From the NCBI RefSeq assembly GCF_008033235.1, contig NZ_CP042432.1, positions 2,852,001 through 2,916,000 on the forward strand: a stretch of DNA of 64,000 nt, given 5' to 3'. Shown in pieces: positions 19,030 through 28,600 of this stretch (the first letter of the stretch is position 1; each line of letters starts with the position of its first letter). The notes under the pieces are model-generated. The model had not been told where the DNA came from, did no database searches, and was given only the letters and a program-made list of their open reading frames with translations. This DNA comes from Anseongella ginsenosidimutans (GTDB lineage Bacteria; Bacteroidota; Bacteroidia; Sphingobacteriales; Sphingobacteriaceae). Both the position numbers and the translations under genes were made by a program.

Positions 19030-20415
19030 TTATATGTAGCCTAGGATTTTTAGGACTTGTTTGCTGTTTTGTTCTTCGCCGAAGACTTCGTAGTTGAAGG
19101 TTTCGTCGCGGTTGCGGCGGATGAGGATGTGTTTGGGGGTGGGGAGGAGGCAGTGATGAATGCCTCCGTAGCCGCCAAGGGTTTCCTGGTAGGCGCCGGT
19201 GTGGAAAAAGCCGATGTATTGTACTTTGCGTGTTTTGGGCATAAATACGTTGTTCATATGGGCTTCCTGGTTATAGTAATCCTGTCCGTCGCAGGTAATG
19301 CCGCCCATGTTTACCCGTTCGTATTCTGAATCCCAGTTATTGATGGGCAGCAGGATGTAGCGCTGGTTCAGGGCCCATACGTCAGGCAGGTTGGTGATAA
19401 AGCTTCCGTCCAGCATCAGCCATTTTTCCCGGTCATTCTGCAGTTTCCGGCCCAGCACCTTGTACAGGATGCCGGAGGCTTCGGCGACAGTATATTTTCC
19501 GAATTCAGTAATGATATCCGGTTCCATTACTTCGTGTTCGGCGCAAATCTCCTTAATGCGTTTGATGATTTCGTTTACCATGTATTCGTAATCAAAATCG
19601 AAGATAAGGGAGTCTTTGAACGGCATTCCGCCGCCTATATCCAGCATCGAAAGATGAGGGTTCACCTTTTTGAACTTGCAATAGAGGGTAACGCATTTTT
19701 CCAGCTCGTTCCAGTAGTATTGGGTATCGCTGATGCCTGAATTGATAAAGAAATGCAGCATGGTCACCTTGAAGTTCGAGTGGCTGGCAATCTTGTTCTG
19801 GTACAGGTCAACGATATCTTCGGCGCGGATGCCCAGGCGGCTGGTATAAAACTGGGAATCGGGCTGCTCTTCCGTGGCAATGCGGATGCCCAGGTTGCAT
19901 TCCATGTCCAGCTCATCATCGTAGAAATTGAACTCTTCCTTGTTGTCCAGGATAGGAATGATGTTTTTAAACCCGTCGTGGATCATATCTACGATATATT
20001 GTTTGTATTGCTGGGTTTTAAATCCGTTACAAACAACATATACCTCTTTATTAAGGACGCCTTTTTTCTCCAGCGCATCGATCATGGACATATCGAAGGC
20101 CGCAGAGGTTTCCAGGTGAATATCATTTTTGAAGGCTTCTTCTACGATATGACGAAAATGGGAACTCTTTGTACAATAACAATATCTGTATTTACCCCGG
20201 TAATTATTATTTACGATGGCACGCTGAAACCAAAGTCGGGCCTGCTGGATCTTCTTGGTGATAATGGGCAGGTAGGTGAATTTCAAGGGGGTGCCGTACG
20301 TTTCGATCAGCTCCATGAGGTTGATATCATGGAAATACAACTCGTCTTCATACACTTCAAAGCCTTCCTGGGGGAAACCTACGCTCAAATCAAGAAATTC
20401 TTGGTAGCTTTGCAT
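19030..20415 (-). CDS. speA: Arginine decarboxylase (PLP-dependent)
   Basis: 461 residues. Fold type III PLP enzyme of the ornithine/diaminopimelate/arginine decarboxylase superfamily: PLP Lys in YCTKSSH (about residue 80), Gly-rich phosphate site MLDIGGGMPF, and a C-terminal MGGITCDGQDYY block. It is close in length and sequence style to the Bacteroidota SpeA-type enzyme, shorter than the 630-residue proteobacterial form. It would make agmatine from arginine for polyamine synthesis. Divergent from an arginase gene 69 bp away. Substrate assignment is family-based. Confidence 0.85.
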   Translation of the reverse strand: MQSYQEFLDLSVGFPQEGFEVYEDELYFHDINLMELIETYGTPLKFTYLPIITKKIQQARLWFQRAIVNNNYRGKYRYCYCTKSSHFRHIVEEAFKNDIHLETSAAFDMSMIDALEKKGVLNKEVYVVCNGFKTQQYKQYIVDMIHDGFKNIIPILDNKEEFNFYDDELDMECNLGIRIATEEQPDSQFYTSRLGIRAEDIVDLYQNKIASHSNFKVTMLHFFINSGISDTQYYWNELEKCVTLYCKFKKVNPHLSMLDIGGGMPFKDSLIFDFDYEYMVNEIIKRIKEICAEHEVMEPDIITEFGKYTVAEASGILYKVLGRKLQNDREKWLMLDGSFITNLPDVWALNQRYILLPINNWDSEYERVNMGGITCDGQDYYNQEAHMNNVFMPKTRKVQYIGFFHTGAYQETLGGYGGIHHCLLPTPKHILIRRNRDETFNYEVFGEEQNSKQVLKILGYI

Positions 20416-20435
20416 CTCTTTTTAAATTTGGTTTG

Positions 20436-20443
20436 CAAAGATA
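20436..20443 (-). promoter_or_regulatory. -7 box for speA
   Basis: On the minus strand TATCTTTG, a perfect TAnnTTTG match, lies 20 bp before the speA ATG in the 69-bp divergent gap to the arginase gene. Confidence 0.5.
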
Positions 20444-20484
20444 TAATTCTATCTAAACAATAACCGAACCGGGTCTTAATTTGT

Positions 20485-21435
20485 ATGCATAAACTAAAGT
20501 TAATAGAAGTGCGGTCCGAAATAGGAGCCGGGACCCGGGGAGCAAGCCTGGGGCCGGATGCCATCAGGATTGCCTCGCTTGACTTTAGCAGCCGGTTCTT
20601 TAAAAGATATCCCTGTGTTTCAATTCCAGATGAGAATCATTTGCTGTTTGAGTCTTCCGGCGACCGGTATGCAAAACGTATATCGGGTATTCTTACCATG
20701 ACCGAACGTATTGGGGAAGAAGTATGCCGTACCCTGGAAAAGGGGGAATTTCCTATTATCGTTGGCGGAGACCATAGCATTGCCGCCGGAACTGTTGCCG
20801 GCATTCGCATGGCCTTTCCTAAAATTCGCCTGGGTGTGATCTGGATTGACGCCCATGCCGATATTCATTCGCCCTATACGACTCCTTCAGGAAATATGCA
20901 TGGTATGCCCAACGCCATTTCCCTGGATGAGGATAACCTGGAATCAACACTGAACGCGCCGGACCAGGAAACGCTGAATTTCTGGTACCAGCTGAAGAAT
21001 GTGGGAGGTATATGCCCCAAAATAACGTACGAGAATATCGTGATGATCGGTGTGCGGGATACGGAGCCTGCGGAAGACCACCTTCTTGAAAAAAGAGGGA
21101 TCCGGAATTTCAGCGCCAAGGAGATCCGCCGGGCTGGTGTGGAAAAAGTGGCTGTTGAAACACTGAAGTACCTGGACGACTGCGATTTGATACACGTATC
21201 TTTTGATGTGGATGTATTGGATCCTTCTGTTTCCAGGGGGACGGGAACACCGGTTCCCAACGGAATCACCATAAAAGAAGCGCGTACCTTGGTCATCAGG
21301 CTGATGCAAAGCAAAAAAATCGGTACATTCGAGCTTGTAGAAGTAAATCCTACTCTTGACAGGGAGAACCTGATGGCCGAACAGGCTTTTGATATTCTTT
21401 TACGAGCAAGCAACCAGCTAACGCATAATATATAA
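20485..21435 (+). CDS. Arginase family protein
   Basis: 316 residues, ureohydrolase fold with binuclear Mn ligands in GGDHS, DAHADIH and SFDVDVLDP. PSGNMHGMPNAISL resembles true arginases more than agmatinases, and EVNPTLD is the usual C-terminal signature. Arginase would split arginine to ornithine and urea; agmatinase is the alternative and would fit a pathway with the neighbouring arginine decarboxylase. Its TAA overlaps the argS ATG by one base, so the two are translationally coupled. Confidence 0.85.
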   Translation: MHKLKLIEVRSEIGAGTRGASLGPDAIRIASLDFSSRFFKRYPCVSIPDENHLLFESSGDRYAKRISGILTMTERIGEEVCRTLEKGEFPIIVGGDHSIAAGTVAGIRMAFPKIRLGVIWIDAHADIHSPYTTPSGNMHGMPNAISLDEDNLESTLNAPDQETLNFWYQLKNVGGICPKITYENIVMIGVRDTEPAEDHLLEKRGIRNFSAKEIRRAGVEKVAVETLKYLDDCDLIHVSFDVDVLDPSVSRGTGTPVPNGITIKEARTLVIRLMQSKKIGTFELVEVNPTLDRENLMAEQAFDILLRASNQLTHNI

Positions 21436-23213
21436 TGACGATTACAGAATTTGTGGCCGGAATTACGGCCGAAACCATAGCAAAGTTATACCAGGAAACA
21501 ATCCCGGCCTCATCGGTCACCCTTAACGAAACCAGGAAGGAATTCGAGGGTGACCTTACCGTCGTGACGTTTCCATTTACCCGTTTTTCGAAAAAATCCC
21601 CGGAGGAAACCGCCCGCGAACTGGGAAACTACCTGCAGGAAAACTACGAAGAGGTTGCCCGTTTCAATGTGGTCAAAGGCTTTTTGAACCTGGTAATCAG
21701 TGACCGTTACTGGCTGGAGCGGGTAAAGGAGATGGCTCTTTCAGAAAATTATGGCGCCCATTCCAGGAATGGCCAAAAAGTAATGGTTGAGTATTCTTCG
21801 CCCAATACGAATAAACCTCTTCATCTCGGACATGTGAGAAATAACCTCCTTGGTTATTCTGTGTCACGAATTCTGGATGCGGCAGGTTATGATGTGATCA
21901 AATCCAATCTTATCAACGATCGCGGAATTCATATATGTAAGTCCATGCTTGCCTGGCTCAGGTTTGGGGATGGGGAAAGCCCGGCGACTGCCGGAATGAA
22001 AGGCGATCATTTTGTTGGAAAGTTCTACGTTCTTTTTGAAAAGAAATTTAAAGAGCAGGTAAAAGGGTTGATGGAGGTAGGAATGACCGAAGAAGAGGCG
22101 AAGTATGCGTCTCCCCTGATGCGTGAAGCGCAGGAAATGCTCCGCCAGTGGGAAGAAGGTGAAAAGGAGGTTGTCGACTTCTGGAAAATAATGAACGGCT
22201 GGGTGTATGAAGGATTTGATGTGACCTACAAGAAGCTGGGAGTGGATTTCGATAAGATCTATTATGAATCGGACACTTACCTGCTTGGAAAAGACATTGT
22301 AAATGAAGGCCTTGAAAAAGGAGTGTTTTTCCGGAAGCCCGACGGCTCCGTCTGGATCGATTTAAGCGGAGACGGCCTGGATGAAAAGCTCCTGCTCAGG
22401 GCGGACGGCACATCCGTGTATATAACTCAGGATTTGGGGACCGCCCAGCTGAAATACGATGATTACGGTATGGAAAAGTCCATTTATGTTGTCGGAAATG
22501 AGCAGGATTATCATTTTAAAGTGCTTTTTCTGATCCTGGAAAAGCTTGGCAAGCCCTGGGCGGGCGGGCTGCATCATCTTTCCTATGGAATGGTTGACCT
22601 TCCTTCGGGCAAAATGAAGTCGCGCGAAGGAACCGTGGTGGACGCCGATGACCTGATGGTCGAAATGATCGATAAGGCCCGCCAGAATACGCTGGAGCTG
22701 GGAAAAGCGAACGAATTGCCGGAAGCGGAAAAAGAAGAACTGTTCCGCAAGGTAGGCATGGGCGCCCTGAAATATTTTCTCCTGCGGGTAGACCCCAAAA
22801 AGCGGCTTCTATTCGATCCGAATGAGTCCATTGATATGCAGGGCCACACGGGGCCATTTATTCAATATACATATGCCCGCATTCGTTCGGTCCTTGAAAA
22901 AGCGGGAAAACGCGAGGCGGCATTCAACCTGGAAGGACTGTCCCTGAACGCGGATGAAAAAAACCTGGTTATCCTGCTGAATAAGTTCGGTGAGATAATC
23001 GCCGAGGCTGCCGCAGAATACAATCCGGCCATAGTAGCCAACTATTTGTATGACCTGGGTAAAACCTTCAATAAGTTTTATCACGATAATTCCATTCTGA
23101 AGGCGGAAGACCCGCAGCTGCAGCAATTCCGCTTAGGGCTTTCGGTGATAACAGCCGGGATCATCAGCAGAGGCATGGCATTACTGGGGATTGACGTACC
23201 GGATCAGATGTAG
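21435..23213 (+). CDS. argS: Arginine--tRNA ligase
   Basis: 592 residues, full length class I synthetase. An N-terminal Add1 domain precedes the HIGH equivalent HLGH (in SSPNTNKPLHLGHVRNN), KMSKS-like GKMKSREGT, and the C-terminal anticodon-binding domain (FIQYTYARIRSVLEKA and onwards). It charges tRNA(Arg). Cotranscribed with arginase and facing away from arginine decarboxylase, so three arginine-using enzymes share one locus. Confidence 0.97.
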   Translation: MTITEFVAGITAETIAKLYQETIPASSVTLNETRKEFEGDLTVVTFPFTRFSKKSPEETARELGNYLQENYEEVARFNVVKGFLNLVISDRYWLERVKEMALSENYGAHSRNGQKVMVEYSSPNTNKPLHLGHVRNNLLGYSVSRILDAAGYDVIKSNLINDRGIHICKSMLAWLRFGDGESPATAGMKGDHFVGKFYVLFEKKFKEQVKGLMEVGMTEEEAKYASPLMREAQEMLRQWEEGEKEVVDFWKIMNGWVYEGFDVTYKKLGVDFDKIYYESDTYLLGKDIVNEGLEKGVFFRKPDGSVWIDLSGDGLDEKLLLRADGTSVYITQDLGTAQLKYDDYGMEKSIYVVGNEQDYHFKVLFLILEKLGKPWAGGLHHLSYGMVDLPSGKMKSREGTVVDADDLMVEMIDKARQNTLELGKANELPEAEKEELFRKVGMGALKYFLLRVDPKKRLLFDPNESIDMQGHTGPFIQYTYARIRSVLEKAGKREAAFNLEGLSLNADEKNLVILLNKFGEIIAEAAAEYNPAIVANYLYDLGKTFNKFYHDNSILKAEDPQLQQFRLGLSVITAGIISRGMALLGIDVPDQM

Positions 23214-23250
23214 GTTTTAAAGTTTTTTTTCGATGAATTTTGTTTTTTTG

Positions 23251-23258
23251 TAGTTTTG
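23251..23258 (+). promoter_or_regulatory. -7 box for the coiled-coil protein gene
   Basis: TAGTTTTG matches TAnnTTTG, 21 bp before the ATG at 23280, inside a T-rich stretch that may also end argS transcription. Confidence 0.45.
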
Positions 23259-23279
23259 TATTAACAAATACAGATCACT

Positions 23280-23843
23280 ATGAATACCTTAACATCTACT
23301 GCCAAAATGTATGATCTTCTATCAGTTAAAATAGGTAAGCAAACTGCTGAAACCCTACTCGTCTTTATCAGAGAAAACATTAAGGAGGAAATGATGCACC
23401 GTATAAACGCTCTGGCCACGAACGAAAACCTCTTTAAAGTCAACGGCATGCTGAAAGACAAAATTAACTTGGTGCATACTGAACTGAAAGAGAATATTGC
23501 AACTGTCCGTGCTGAATTGAAAGAAGATATTGCAGCTGTCCGTACTGAATTGAAAGAAGATATTTCAGCTGTCCGTACTGCATTGAAAGAAGATATCGCA
23601 GCTGTCCGTACTGAATTGAAAGAAGATATCGCAGCTGTCCGTACTGAACTAAAGCAAGATATCGCTGCTGTCCGCAGCGAGTTGAAGGAAGATATTAGTG
23701 GCGTGAACACGGCGCTCACGAAAGAAATGGGCACGCTTCAAGTGAATGTTGAAAAGGGCTTTAAGCAACAGTTTTGGCTGATCCTTGTCTTGTTCCTGCC
23801 CTTTTACTTTACTCTTATACTGTTGGTTTTTAGAATGTTATAG
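23280..23843 (+). CDS. Coiled-coil membrane protein with 11-residue repeats
   Basis: 187 residues. An N-terminal helical part (about 1-60; ETLLVFIRENIKEEM) is followed by seven 11-residue repeats of the form ELKEDIAAVRT (about residues 68-144) that form one continuous coiled coil, then a C-terminal membrane anchor (WLILVLFLPFYFTLILLVF, about 166-184). The layout matches DUF1640-like / CCDC90-type proteins, whose bacterial function is unknown. Helical repeats of 11 residues favour a right-handed coiled coil. Confidence 0.72.
   Translation: MNTLTSTAKMYDLLSVKIGKQTAETLLVFIRENIKEEMMHRINALATNENLFKVNGMLKDKINLVHTELKENIATVRAELKEDIAAVRTELKEDISAVRTALKEDIAAVRTELKEDIAAVRTELKQDIAAVRSELKEDISGVNTALTKEMGTLQVNVEKGFKQQFWLILVLFLPFYFTLILLVFRML
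23481..23711 (+). repeat. Seven 33-bp tandem repeats within the coiled-coil gene
   Basis: Consecutive 33-bp units start at 23481, 23514, 23547, 23580, 23613, 23646 and 23679. The middle four are almost identical at DNA level (GAATTGAAAGAAGATAT, then GCAGCTGTCCGTACT); outer units diverge. The period preserves frame, so copy number can change by slippage or recombination without breaking the gene. Confidence 0.93.
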
Positions 23844-23875
23844 TTCATGGTTAACGCAGCCCAGTGTGGCAATCA

Positions 23876-24766
23876 CTAATTTCGGAAACGGCCGGCAACC
23901 GGGGCATCTTTTGTTCCATTCTCATAGGAATAAAAGCCTGCGCCCGATTTTACACCCAATACTCCGGCAGTGACCATGTTTACGAGTAAGGGGCAGGGGG
24001 CGTATTTAGGATTACCGAAACCGTCAAAAAGTACGCGGAGAATTGAAAGACAAACATCCAGCCCTATAAAGTCGGCCAGCTGCAAGGGGCCCATAGGGTG
24101 GGACATTCCCAGCTTCATTACCGTATCAATTTCTTTTACGCCCGCTACTCCTTCATGCACGGCATAAATTGCTTCATTGATCATAGGCATTAATATCCGG
24201 TTAGCTACGAAGCCAGGGTAATCATTGACGGCAACAGGTATTTTTTCAAGGTTTTGTGCCAATTCCATGACCGCGGCGCAGGTTTCTCCCGATGTGGCAT
24301 ACCCTTTAATTACCTCCACGAGCTTCATTACCGGCACGGGGTTCATAAAATGCATTCCCACCACTTTTTCGGGCCTTTTCGTGGCTGCTGCAATCCGGGA
24401 AATGGAAATAGATGAAGTATTGCTGGCCAGGATCGTATCCGGCGGACACAGGTCATCAAGCTGCCTGAAGAGGGAAAGTTTGAGTTCAGGGTCTTCAGAA
24501 ACCGCTTCTACCACCAGGCCGGCGTCTTCAGTCGCGCGGTCAATAGTTGTAAAGGTGCGGATAGCGGAAAGCGCCCGCTCCTTTTTCTCAGGAGTAATAA
24601 GCTCCTTTTTTATCATGCGGTCCAGGTTGCCGGCAATGGTTTGCATCGCCTTCTCCAACGCTCCGGCGGAGACGTCCACGAGTGAAACAGGATAACCGTG
24701 CAATGCAAACACATGAGCGATCCCGTTGCCCATAGTACCCGAACCGATGATAGTTATTTTTTTCAT
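23876..24766 (-). CDS. 3-hydroxyacyl-CoA (3-hydroxybutyryl-CoA) dehydrogenase
   Basis: About 296 residues. The N-terminal Rossmann motif GSGTMGNGIAHVFA binds NAD. The catalytic region SNTSSISISRIA, MHFMNPVPVMKLVE and the C-terminal helical domain (GVKEIDTVMKLGMSHPMGPLQLADFIGLD) are typical. It oxidises 3-hydroxyacyl-CoA in beta-oxidation or butyrate-type metabolism. ATG 24766 is preferred to the TTG at 24784 because MKKITIIGSG is the normal start. Monocistronic. Confidence 0.94.
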   Translation of the reverse strand: MKKITIIGSGTMGNGIAHVFALHGYPVSLVDVSAGALEKAMQTIAGNLDRMIKKELITPEKKERALSAIRTFTTIDRATEDAGLVVEAVSEDPELKLSLFRQLDDLCPPDTILASNTSSISISRIAAATKRPEKVVGMHFMNPVPVMKLVEVIKGYATSGETCAAVMELAQNLEKIPVAVNDYPGFVANRILMPMINEAIYAVHEGVAGVKEIDTVMKLGMSHPMGPLQLADFIGLDVCLSILRVLFDGFGNPKYAPCPLLVNMVTAGVLGVKSGAGFYSYENGTKDAPVAGRFRN

Positions 24767-24829
24767 AATTCGCTTTTTTGGCAAGAAACGCTAAATTAGT
24801 ATTATATTTTCACCTAATTAAACTTCATC

Positions 24830-25447
24830 ATGACAAGAATATTTACCTGCTTGTTTCTATTGTCAATCGCCGGGATACCCGTCAGCTGTAAAAAAACGAA
24901 CCCGCCCGAGGAACTTCAAATAGAAAACGTAACTACAATACATCCTGTTCAAGACCTCTATTATTGGTCCAGCGGAGGAAAGATTCCTATAGCCGTTGAT
25001 TCTTCTACGGTAATTATCAACTCTGACCTGGATCTTACCAGTTTATCGAACTTGCTGAGTTCACAGCTTAGTAATGGCTTAGTACTTTCCGAATTAAGCG
25101 AAAATCTTTTTATTCTGAAATCGGAAGAAAACCTTTTGCAGTTAATAATTGAGAAGGGTAACCTGTCCGCTGTTAAGGAGGTTTTTTCATCTTATGAATT
25201 TGATGGTTCCTTTGAAATGATTCCCACCGGGGAGATTTTATTGGAACTGAAGAATGACGTTTCTATTGACAATGTACTGTCGAACTTCGGTAAACAGGTA
25301 GAATTAGTAAAAACTAAAGAGCGCAATACCTTTACTATCCGGGCGACAGACCTTTCTGATGTAATTAGTATCGCCAATCAGATTTATGAAGGAGGGGCTG
25401 TGGAATGGTGCCACCCGGATTTTATAGCGCCGATGGAATTGAATTAG
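24830..25447 (+). CDS. Lipoprotein resembling an orphan subtilase propeptide
   Basis: 205 residues. A signal peptide ends at a lipobox-like SCKK (Cys about 21). The rest recalls the N-terminal pro-region of Bacteroidota S8 (subtilisin-like) proteases: an early YYWSSGGKIPIAVD segment and a C-terminal AVEWCHPDFIAP that matches the usual V-x-x-A-x-P-D-F end of such pro-regions, just where the protease should begin. No catalytic domain follows in any frame to 25675. It may be a stand-alone inhibitor/chaperone or a decayed protease gene. This assignment is by eye only. Confidence 0.6.
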   Translation: MTRIFTCLFLLSIAGIPVSCKKTNPPEELQIENVTTIHPVQDLYYWSSGGKIPIAVDSSTVIINSDLDLTSLSNLLSSQLSNGLVLSELSENLFILKSEENLLQLIIEKGNLSAVKEVFSSYEFDGSFEMIPTGEILLELKNDVSIDNVLSNFGKQVELVKTKERNTFTIRATDLSDVISIANQIYEGGAVEWCHPDFIAPMELN

Positions 25448-25619
25448 ACGTGCTGCAACGGCCTCGACGTTGTTTAATTCACGCGATCAATATAATCGAT
25501 CATGTTTCCTGACCAAATGTAATAGTTTTGTTACAAATTGGGCATGATATTAATATTCTATCAAGTTAAACGCAAAGTGACTCGGGAAATTAGGGCTCAT
25601 GGGAATGCTATGTAATATT

Positions 25620-25653
25620 TTTGGTAGATGTCTTCTTAAAAACCGTAATTTTG
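25620..25653 (+). promoter_or_regulatory. Putative promoter of the susC-susD pair
   Basis: TTTG (25620-25623) and TAATTTTG (25646-25653) separated by 22 bp, close to the Bacteroidota -33/-7 pattern, 22 bp before the SusC start. The rest of the 228-bp gap from 25448 shows nothing clear. Confidence 0.55.
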
Positions 25654-25675
25654 CACACGGAGATATAAATCGATT

Positions 25676-28600
25676 ATGAAGAAATCATTACTTTATGCAT
25701 TCTTATTAGTTTGTTCAACCCTGACCGCCTGGTCACAGGAACAAACTATTTCCGGTAAAGTAACCGGAGAGGATGGGGCCCCGCTCCCAGGGGCATCAGT
25801 GTTGGTTAAAGGGACTTCCGTAGGAACAAGCACCGACCTGGAGGGAGAATTCACCTTAGATGTGCCGGAAGGCGCAATTATCGAGGTTTCTTTTATTGGG
25901 TTTCTCTCAGAGGAGATTAATACGGCGGGGCAAAGCCAATTCCAGGTAACGCTGGCGCCGGATATTCATTCTCTTGAAGAGGTGATCGTAGTTGGATATG
26001 GGACAGCAACGCGGCAATCCTTTACTGGTACAGCAACCCAAATTGATGCCGAGGCTTTGGAGGGCAAGAGCTATTCGGACGTTTCAAAGGCTCTGGCCGG
26101 CGAAGCCGCAGGCGTACGCATCATTAATGATTCTGGTCAGCCCGGCGAATCAGCCACCATTCGTATTCGCGGAGCCGGTTCAGTGAACGGCAACCGGGAT
26201 CCGCTTTATGTGGTAGACGGCGTACCCTATACCGGCAATGTGAACGCAATCAATCCTGCCGATATTGAATCACTTACCGTCTTGAAAGATGCTTCGGCCA
26301 CGGCAATTTACGGAGCCAGGGGGGCAAACGGCGTAATTGTGATCAATACCAAAAAAGGACAAATAGGAAAATCAGGTATTGAGATAGATGTCAAAACAGG
26401 GACAAATATGAGCCTTCTTCCCCGATACAACACACTTTCCTCTCCCGAACAATATATCGGGTTAAGTTGGGAAGCGTTGTATAACAGAGGGACGTTTGGA
26501 ACATTTGAAGAGCCTGTCGATCCTATCGCGTTTGCCAATTCGAGATTATTCTCGGAAGATGGAATTTCTCCAAAATATAATCTTTGGGATGTTTCAGACG
26601 CCTCGGACCTTATAGATCCTGCTACGGGGGAGGTTAGGCCGGATGTTACCAGGGAATATGATCCGGAAAATTGGGAAGATCATGCATTCAATGCATCTAA
26701 TAGAACGGAAGCCAATTTAAGAATTAGCGGAGGAAGCGAGAAAACGTCCTATTTTACGTCCTTTGGTTACCTTACAGACAAGGGATATGCGATTAATACC
26801 GATTTTGAACGTATATCTACACGGATCAACATCAATCATCAGGTAAAGGATTGGCTGAGCGGCTCCCTAAACCTCGGGTATGCCGCTACTGATATGAACA
26901 ATGGCGGACAGACTGAAGACTCAGGAAGTTTGTTCTGGTTTGTCGATAATATGCCGCCGATCTATCCTTTGTTTCTTAGGGATGAAGAGGGTAATCGCAT
27001 TCCGGATGAAATTTACGGTGGTGATCAATATGATTATGGCGATGGCCGTGGTTTTGCAGGCCTTACCAATTCTATTGCTGATACCTATTATAATATTCGG
27101 AACACAAAGCGGCATGAATTAAATACAAACGCCTTCCTGAAGGCCGACATTACTCCTAATCTGTCAGCTGAGGTGAGATTTGGGAATCAGTATTTCAACA
27201 GCGATAACAATCAGCAGGATAACCCGTTTTACGGCTCTGCTGCTTCCCAGGGCGGATCTATCTTTAAGCTGAAAACAGAGCGGCTGAGTTACAATTTCCA
27301 GCAGATGCTTCGTTACCGGACTGATATCGGAGAACACCATATTGATGCACTTGCCGCCCACGAAAGCAATTTGTGGGAAACTAAATCACTTTCTGCAAGC
27401 AAATTCAATATGGTTGACCCAGGGGGCATTGAATTTGATAATGCTGTGGGCAGTAACCCTCCCGAATCTTTTACTGATAAGTTTACGCTGGAAAGCTATT
27501 TCGGTCAGGTAAATTACGATTTTAAGGATACTTATTTTCTTTCCGCAACTGTACGACGGGATGGTTCATCACGCTTTCTAAAGGATAAGTGGGGAACGTT
27601 TGGTTCTGTAGGCGCAGCCTGGCTTATTAGTAACGAGGCTTTTATGTCAAATCAAACGATTTTTGAAAATCTTAAACTAAAAGCTAGTTATGGGCTTATC
27701 GGAGAGCAAGGCGGGGTTGGATATTATCCGGGATACGACTTGTTTACGGTAAGTAACCTGGACGGAGGCATTTCCCTTGCGTTTGATACAAAAGGAAACC
27801 CCGATCTTACCTGGGAAACCTCGAAGATGTTCCAGGCCGGCGTTGAATTCAGCCTCGGCAAATATCTCGACGGTGCAATTGATTATTACGTTAAAAATAC
27901 GGATGACTTGATATTTGATCGCCGTGTGGGTCCCTCTATTGGTTATGCACTGATCAAAGTGAATGACGGAGCTTTGAGAAATCAGGGCCTGGAGTTTAAT
28001 TTGCTCGCTCATCTGGTTCAGAACGAGGATTTTTATCTTGACTTTGGCATCAATGGAGAAATGGTCAAAAATAAAATGACGAGGATGCCAATAGATCCGG
28101 CCACGAACGAGGAAAAGCATATAAATATTGACGGTTATTATGGTCAGGCTAAGGGTCATTCCATATACGATTTCTACCTGCGCGAATGGGCGGGAGTCGA
28201 TGCGGAAGACGGAAGAGCCATGTGGAACCAATACTTTTATGATACGGATGGAGATGGAGCGTTAGGGGAAGATGAAGAGATCATCCTTTCGCTATACGAT
28301 TCACGGCTGGAAAACGCAGACCGCGCTGACCAGATTGCGATGACAACCACAAAGAATTACACTCAGGCAACTGAAAAATTCATTGATAAGTCTGCGTTTC
28401 CTACTGTGCGGGGAGCGTTTAGCTTACATACCGGTTACAAGGGCTTTGAGCTAAGCGCACAATTTCTTTATGCCGTTGGCGGTTATGCCTACGACTTTGT
28501 TTATGCAAGGCTAATGGCAAATGAGCAGATAGGAAACAACAACTGGCACGAGGATATTCTTAACAGATGGCAAGAGCCGGGAGACATAACAGATGTACCG

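Noticed and set aside
18475-19097. Several long ORFs on both strands with Arg/Ala/Phe-rich or SEAKR-like repeats
   Set aside because: They follow from the GC-rich repeat array, which is open in nearly all frames. No starts, signals or domain-like sequence.
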